DNA of 20,427 nt from Kipferlia bialata (Eukaryota; Fornicata), in NCBI GenBank assembly GCA_003568945.1, contig BDIP01000039.1, positions 1 through 20,427 of the forward strand, given 5' to 3'. Position numbers and translations under genes: made by a program. Every line of letters starts with the position of its first letter. Positions within the stretch are counted from its first letter, which is position 1. Below, one piece after another: positions 18,673 through 20,427 of the stretch. Below the pieces are notes generated by a model. It made no database searches. It saw only the letters and a program-made list of their open reading frames with translations, and was not told where the DNA came from.

Positions 18673-20046
18673 CCCTGATAAAATAGTTACTAATACACAC
18701 CTGAGGAATGGTGACTCCTGCCCAACTGATGTGGACATGGCAAGGGGAGATGGGGAGGGGAGGATGGGGGAGGGAGCTGTATCTCTCTCCCTCTCCCTCT
18801 CTATCTCAGGCTGAGGGGGGGCAGCGGGGGAGCCTATAGATTAGAGAGGGAAGAGGGATCCAGTAATATATACAAAAGACAAAGGAAATAATGTATATGG
18901 ATATCACTTTCGTATCATTCTTATTTATCGTATTATCGAAAGAGAGAAATCATGTATACTTCCCATACCTGTCATGGGGCATGGCTCCACGCCAACTGTT
19001 CTTATCACCCATTTCACAATACATATATTATCAATAGTAAGACTCTCTCTGTATACATAGTATACACTGTACCTGTCATGGGGCATGGCTCCTCGGGCAC
19101 TGTGCCCTGGCCAGCCAAGGGGTTGGCAGCCTCGGAGGGCTGGGGGTGAGGGGCCAGAAATACATAGAGGGAGAGACGAAAGGAGTGGGGGTTGGCATTA
19201 GAAACCCATATGAAGATATATAATATAGATATCGGTCTAGTATACCTGCTCCTGCTCCCATGTCCCCAGTGGCCTCACTAGTATGTATACCATACTAATA
19301 TGTACCTATTGATATACAGAGAGACAGATAGAGTATATAGACAGTCACACAGTATACCTGCTCCTGCTCCCATGTGCCCAGTGGCCTGACCAGTATGTGG
19401 GAGGCAGAGGGCAGCTTGAGGTCATGGACCTGGGCATGAGGGAATACATAGGTACACAGACACTGCATACTCAGCTCTCATAGTACGGAGACAATGGAAT
19501 ATGATATATAGTGGGAGACACACATACCTGGCACATATGTAAAGTAGTGTATACTCATACCTTTCCCACCAGGGGCAGGGGCCTTATGACATCCAGGTTG
19601 GGCTTGATCTCACACAGCTCATAGGCAGACAGATCAGCAACCTGGAAGGGTAAGGAGGGTTAGTAAGGACAGTGAATATTCATTATATATATACATATAT
19701 ATATAACACATCGATCTCACACAGCTCATAGCCAGACAGATCAGCAACCTGGAGGATTAGAAGTATACCTAGATAGAGGGAATATGTGGTGTTATCGAAA
19801 AAGGTTGAGGGGGGAGGGGGGGGGGGGTATCGAACACCATATACTGAGGAATCCGTCCATACGTATATCGGGGTACAAATATATACACATGTACCTACAA
19901 TGTAACATATTTACTCTACATACACGTATCAATACCTGCAGCTTCCTCCCTATACTCTTGAGCAGTCCCTCCATCTGTATACTGGCAGGTGCCACCACAA
20001 TGACAGGGGGAGTGGGCTTGGAGCCGGCATGCTCCTGGAACCTGAC
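4387..20046 (-). CDS. Giant intron-dense gene, 56 visible exons, 5' end outside window
   Basis: 56 successive minus-strand exons can be joined, and every junction phase agrees. This gives 6060 nt, i.e. 2019 residues plus TAA at 4389-4387. No ATG-led first exon is visible: the highest exon (20046-19936) begins in phase 0 after the acceptor CTTATACCCAG, so the gene starts to the right of the window. The visible protein is mixed alpha/beta, with many short Arg/Glu- and Gly/Glu-rich tracts, one 142-residue Arg/Ser/Glu-rich exon and a C-terminal leucine-rich-repeat segment. I do not recognise the whole family. Beta-rich stretches such as residues about 283-440 and 830-960 recall Ig-like or ASH folds of large ciliary proteins, but no signature motif supports that. 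Exons are listed by segment in the following entries, with residue numbers counted from 20046. Automatic predictors may split this locus into several genes; the unbroken frame argues for one. Confidence 0.8.
4503..4541 (+). repeat. Weak exon echo: LRR exon 4743-4636 inner segment
   Basis: TGTGCTATCAGGTCCAGTAG resembles CTCTGCGATCAGGTCCAAGA (about 4664-4683) in the neighbouring exon. It is diverged, and it lies in the intron between the last two exons. Confidence 0.5.
4799..4824 (+). repeat. Exon echo: LRR exon 4743-4636 5' edge
   Basis: GACAGCAGGAGTCTGGGGGG with following TCAG parallels GACGCCGCAGGAGGCTGGGG around 4729-4755, including the acceptor. It lies in the upstream intron. Confidence 0.65.
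4893..5030 (+). repeat. Two exon echoes: LRR exon 5173-5097 3' edge
   Basis: The donor-side edge (ACCTTGCCACCCTCCTGAGT...GCCCTGTCTGTCACCG, 5095-5130) recurs at about 4989-5028 and 4893-4929 with several substitutions. Spacings are about 100 bp. Both copies are in the following 353-bp intron and keep a donor-like sequence. Confidence 0.85.
5312..6444 (-). other. Giant gene, visible exons 50-53: Arg/Glu/Ser-rich region (residues 1634-1934)
   Basis: Exons: 6444-6346, 6288-5863, 5787-5699, 5598-5312. The first is almost pure E/R (EEREEREERERVERERLERE). The second (142 residues) is Arg/Ser/Glu-rich with GRSASRSRSR, several RERERER tracts and Pro/Ala linkers, resembling the low-complexity RS/RE regions of splicing or nuclear-speckle proteins. 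The third is basic (QGRRRRTRGGK). The fourth mixes [10 protein letters not shown] with a helical end (STLLRRLISLPASHTM). The tracts are encoded by GA-dinucleotide and GAGGGA-type repeats, so they may reflect repeat expansion more than a conserved domain. Confidence 0.75.
6732..6760 (+). repeat. Exon echo: exon 6647-6570 5' edge
   Basis: GCCCTGGTGCTAGGAGTCAC plus TCTCCGTCG parallels GCCCGGTGGTGCTTGGTCTC plus ACTCTCCCTGG at 6621-6650. It is diverged and lies in the upstream intron. Confidence 0.6.
7255..7288 (+). repeat. Exon echo: exon 7160-7066 5' edge
   Basis: Matches about 7138-7171 (GCTGAGGTGGGGCGGTGCAC then GCCCTGCAGT) with a handful of changes. It keeps the acceptor side and lies in the upstream intron. 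Confidence 0.8.
7449..7480 (+). repeat. Weak exon echo: exon 7400-7332 5' edge
   Basis: ACCATGCGATTGAGAACCTC aligns without gaps to CCATGCCACGGAGGGCCTCG around 7379-7410, at roughly two-thirds identity. This is an older-looking copy in the upstream intron. Confidence 0.45.
8099..8237 (+). repeat. Two exon echoes: exon 8563-8307 3' edge
   Basis: The donor-side edge ACCTTGTAATGGCGAGTGTC followed by ACCATCTCCTCCA (8305-8337) occurs unchanged at about 8099-8131 and, from ACCTTG, at about 8215-8237. Both copies lie in the 271-bp intron after this exon and are separated by TA microsatellites. The core is near-identical in all three, so these are young duplications or under constraint. Confidence 0.92.
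9053..9092 (+). repeat. Exon echo: exon 8967-8849 5' edge
   Basis: CAGTAGGCACCATCACACTT followed by ACTCAGACTGGGG parallels CAGTAGGCACCATACACCAC followed by ATACTCGGACTGG at 8939-8971. It lies in the upstream intron. Confidence 0.75.
9562..9592 (+). repeat. Exon echo: exon 9503-9353 5' edge
   Basis: CACACCCAGGCATTGCACGT then CTGGGGGTGAG matches CCCACCCAGGCAATGGCACG with TCTGAAGATTAG at about 9483-9513. The echo has the more typical acceptor (CTCACCCCCAG in minus orientation). Confidence 0.8.
10537..10579 (+). repeat. Exon echo: exon 10485-10393 5' edge
   Basis: 43 bp matching 10447-10489 with one difference, spanning 39 exon bases plus the acceptor. The offset is 90 bp, in the upstream intron, next to a GA microsatellite. 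Confidence 0.93.
11468..11497 (+). repeat. Exon echo: exon 11378-11299 5' edge
   Basis: GGTAGAGGACAGACTCAATC then TGACTGTTAG matches GGTACAGGACAGACTCGACC then TGACATTAAG at about 11360-11388. It keeps a CTNAC-type acceptor. Confidence 0.85.
11991..12146 (+). repeat. Two exon echoes: exon 12318-12220 3' edge
   Basis: The edge CTACCTGCCATGTCCATCTG through GGGCAGCCTTGAC (12217-12264) recurs at 12107-12146 and, more diverged, at 11991-12036. All three retain the donor GT (plus-strand AC). Spacings are about 110 bp. Confidence 0.9.
12390..12510 (+). repeat. Two exon echoes: exon 12318-12220 5' edge
   Basis: GGGTGGCAGACTGGACTGGG with flanks occurs at 12390-12426 and 12478-12510 as well as the real edge (about 12290-12327). 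All carry a G-rich acceptor side. The same exon thus has echoes of both its edges. Confidence 0.9.
12788..12826 (+). repeat. Exon echo: exon 13059-12873 3' edge
   Basis: ACTATTAGCCTTGTTGGGCA with flanks matches ACCATTAGCCTTGTTGGGCA at 12879-12898 and beyond. A further fragment CAGTACCTGGGAACA at 12729-12743 may be a third piece of the same donor edge. Confidence 0.88.
13483..13540 (+). repeat. Exon echo: exon 13730-13622 3' edge
   Basis: 58 bp matching 13619-13676 with two differences, including the GTAA donor. The offset is 136 bp. It lies in a 362-bp intron and is one of the longest and best preserved echoes. Confidence 0.93.
13804..13944 (+). repeat. Two exon echoes: exon 13730-13622 5' edge
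   Basis: TGTCACTGATGTCGGCACTG followed by ACTGCAACGTCTCTGGGG (13804-13842), and a shortened TGTCACTGATGCCGGCAATG followed by TCCCTGGGGG (13914-13944), copy the real edge at 13699-13736. Each carries an acceptor-like end. Confidence 0.88.
14296..14549 (+). repeat. Three exon echoes: exon 14676-14614 3' edge
   Basis: CACCTGACACCTCCATGTCT followed by GCTGCCTGTGT occurs at 14298, 14417 and 14504 in addition to the coding edge at 14612. All keep the donor GT. Two also have an AG at the opposite end (ATTATAG and ACTATAG in minus orientation), so they look like complete mini-exons. The host intron is 474 bp, the longest in the window. Confidence 0.93.
14889..14926 (+). repeat. Exon echo: exon 14816-14750 5' edge
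   Basis: About 37 bp identical to 14786-14822 (ATGCAGACAGGGCAGAGGGG and onward through the acceptor). The offset is about 103 bp, in the upstream intron. Confidence 0.93.
15674..15711 (+). repeat. Exon echo: exon 15850-15744 3' edge
   Basis: TGCAAGGGTGGCCAGTCTAC then TCTCTGGCACTGT matches TGCAAGGGTGGCCAGTCTCT then GGCACTGTGCC at 15749-15778, with a 4-bp insertion. Confidence 0.85.
15891..15929 (+). repeat. Exon echo: exon 15850-15744 5' edge
   Basis: AGGAGGGTCAGATCGGCCTC then GAGGGCTGCCTGG matches the real edge at about 15823-15855 with several changes, including the acceptor. Confidence 0.85.
16660..16708 (+). repeat. Exon echo: exon 16959-16787 3' edge
   Basis: About 49 bp (ACCTATTGAGAGCACTTCTG through GGGCACTGTCAGGGT) matching 16785-16833 with a few differences. 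Inside the exon itself GTTGAGTGCA(C/T)T is also repeated 16 bp apart. The echo's donor GT is retained. Confidence 0.92.
17176..17209 (+). repeat. Exon echo: exon 17095-17050 5' edge
   Basis: AGCCAGGTGTTAATGTCACT then GGGGGTGAGGATGG matches about 17079-17112 with three differences, including the full acceptor. Confidence 0.9.
17387..17405 (+). repeat. Exon echo: exon 17556-17483 3' edge
   Basis: ACCTGATGTACTTTGGCTC matches 17481-17499 with one difference, including the donor. It shares the 387-bp intron with the echo at 17176. Confidence 0.85.
17630..17652 (+). repeat. Weak exon echo: exon 17809-17713 internal segment
   Basis: ACCTCTAAGAATGGGACATG resembles ACCTCTGAGAATGGGGCATC at about 17735-17754. 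This one copies a segment inside the exon rather than its very edge. Confidence 0.7.
17888..17921 (+). repeat. Exon echo: exon 17809-17713 5' edge
   Basis: ATTGGATGCCTCGATCATGG then AGTTGGCCCTGGG matches about 17783-17813 with few differences, including the acceptor. Confidence 0.9.
18181..18207 (+). repeat. Exon echo: exon 18390-18297 3' edge
   Basis: TACCGTTGGCCTGTGCTTGA then GGCTG matches TACCTTTGGCCTGTGCTTGA then GGCTG at 18295-18319, with the donor kept. Confidence 0.9.
18480..18506 (+). repeat. Exon echo: exon 18390-18297 5' edge
   Basis: AGGGGGAGGAGTGTCTGAGT resembles AGGGGAGAGGAGTGTCTGGG at about 18375-18394, with the acceptor kept. Confidence 0.75.
18563..18603 (+). repeat. Exon echo: exon 18833-18701 3' edge
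   Basis: ACCTGAGGAATGGTGACTCC then TGCCCTACTGTTGTGGACA matches 18699-18738 with a few differences; the donor is kept and the offset is about 136 bp. Confidence 0.92.
18966..18992 (+). repeat. Exon echo: exon 19139-19073 3' edge
   Basis: ACCTGTCATGGGGCATGGCT then CC is identical to 19071-19092, with the donor kept. Confidence 0.9.
19239..19286 (+). repeat. Exon echo: exon 19429-19358 3' edge
   Basis: TATACCTGCTCCTGCTCCCA then TGTCCCCAGTGGCCTCACTA matches 19353-19392 with about three differences; the donor is kept. Confidence 0.92.
19712..19754 (+). repeat. Exon echo: exon 19641-19561 5' edge
   Basis: GATCTCACACAGCTCATAGC then CAGACAGATCAGCAACCTGG matches 19606-19645 with one difference, including the acceptor start. 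Confidence 0.92.
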
Positions 20047-20258
20047 CTGGGTATAAGAGATAATGCATACAATATTTGGATATATAGAGATTGAGAGAGA
20101 GATAGAGATGTCGTCATGCTGCTGGAACCTGACCTGGTCTATAAGGAAGTATACATGTTGATATATATAAATATATACATATATATCGAGAGAGAAATGT
20201 CGGTATGCTTGCTCCTGGAACCTGACATGGGTGTAAGATAGTATACATGTGAATATAC

Positions 20259-20301
<43 letters not shown>

Positions 20302-20427
20302 TGTCGGCATGCTCCTGGAACCTGGGGGTAAGAGATAACACAATAGAAATATGAATTGGATAGGGTGACAAATACGGGAAAGAGAGGGGAGGGGGGGGGG
20401 GGGGAGGGGGGAAATTACCAAAGGGAA
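20047..20427 (-). other. Intron of the giant gene at the right edge
   Basis: No exon with both splice sites is visible here. The stretch holds the three echoes described above, TA and GA microsatellites, and a G run (14 consecutive G at 20391-20404). Open frames across it arise from simple repeats and echoes. Confidence 0.6.
20114..20330 (+). repeat. Three exon echoes: exon 20046-19936 5' edge
   Basis: Variants of GCATGCTCCTGGAACCTGAC occur near 20116, 20207 and 20305 beside the coding edge at about 20027-20046. Spacings are about 90-95 bp. They lie in the intron that continues past the right edge of the window. Confidence 0.88.

Larger units (their letters stand above)
17050..20046 (-). other. 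Giant gene, visible exons 1-10 (residues 1-282)
   Basis: Exons: 20046-19936, 19641-19561, 19429-19358, 19139-19073, 18833-18701, 18390-18297, 18120-18050, 17809-17713, 17556-17483, 17095-17050. The start VRFQEHAGSKPTPPVIVVAP is followed by a globular-looking stretch (VADLSAYELCEIKPNLDVIR, then VHDLKLPSASHILVRPL). From about residue 89 to 210 the sequence is Pro/Ser-rich and probably disordered, with a short ERERER tract in the fifth exon. Residues 211-282 look helical, then compact (SDISTWLGSATGKSVK). No named domain is seen. Confidence 0.75.

Noticed and set aside
19792-20421. Longest open frame in the window (209 codons, minus strand)
   Set aside because: It reads through a real exon, its echoes, introns and TA/GA microsatellites. 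Tracts of repeated Ser-Leu and Tyr-Ile come from dinucleotide repeats, and splice sites interrupt it.
1-20427. Transposons, retroelements or viral remnants as the source of the repeats
   Set aside because: The repeated pieces are each specific to their adjoining exon. No terminal repeats, transposase, reverse transcriptase or capsid-like sequence was seen.

Overview
The window is eukaryotic nuclear DNA from a very intron-rich protist. Exons are short (14 to 426 bp), GC-rich and carry intact reading frames. They are separated by AT-rich introns full of (TA)n and (CT)n/(GA)n runs. Donors are mostly GTATGT/GTATAT/GTGAGT. Acceptors have a branch-point-like CTNAC/CTAAT placed only a few bases before the AG (e.g. 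CTCACCCCCAG, ACTAACCCCTCAG). That merged branch-point/acceptor motif is known from metamonads (Giardia, Trichomonas and relatives). High intron density together with this motif suggests a free-living fornicate such as Kipferlia; this is inference, not a database match. Exons were assembled by hand from reading frame and splice motifs, with no transcript evidence.

Layout. (1) 1-1066, minus strand: 5' part of an unrecognised small gene, at least four exons, running off the left edge. (2) 1067-1435: shared upstream region of divergent genes. (3) 1436-3904, plus strand: an E2 ubiquitin-conjugating enzyme of the UBE2H/Ubc8 type, ten confident exons (1905-3904) and a tentative pair of upstream mini-exons. 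(4) 3905-4386: short region between convergent genes, with a GA microsatellite and a hairpin. (5) 4387-20046, minus strand, probably continuing beyond the right edge: one giant gene of which 56 consecutive exons are visible. All join in one open frame of 2019 residues plus stop. The protein has many Arg/Glu-rich tracts, a serine/arginine-like exon and a C-terminal leucine-rich-repeat segment. I do not recognise the full-length family.

The most striking signal is not a gene. Most introns longer than about 150 bp, and a few shorter ones, contain one to four diverged, same-strand copies of the edge of a neighbouring exon, usually with the splice site attached and usually 65-140 bp from the original. 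More than thirty exon edges in both multi-exon genes show this. Introns without such a copy are mostly 50-150 bp; those with copies reach 474 bp. The genome seems to enlarge its introns by local tandem duplication across exon-intron junctions, leaving 'exon echoes' that could act as decoy or alternative splice sites, seed new introns, or be an assembly artefact of merged haplotypes. No mobile elements, viral remnants, CRISPR arrays, rRNA or tRNA genes were seen.
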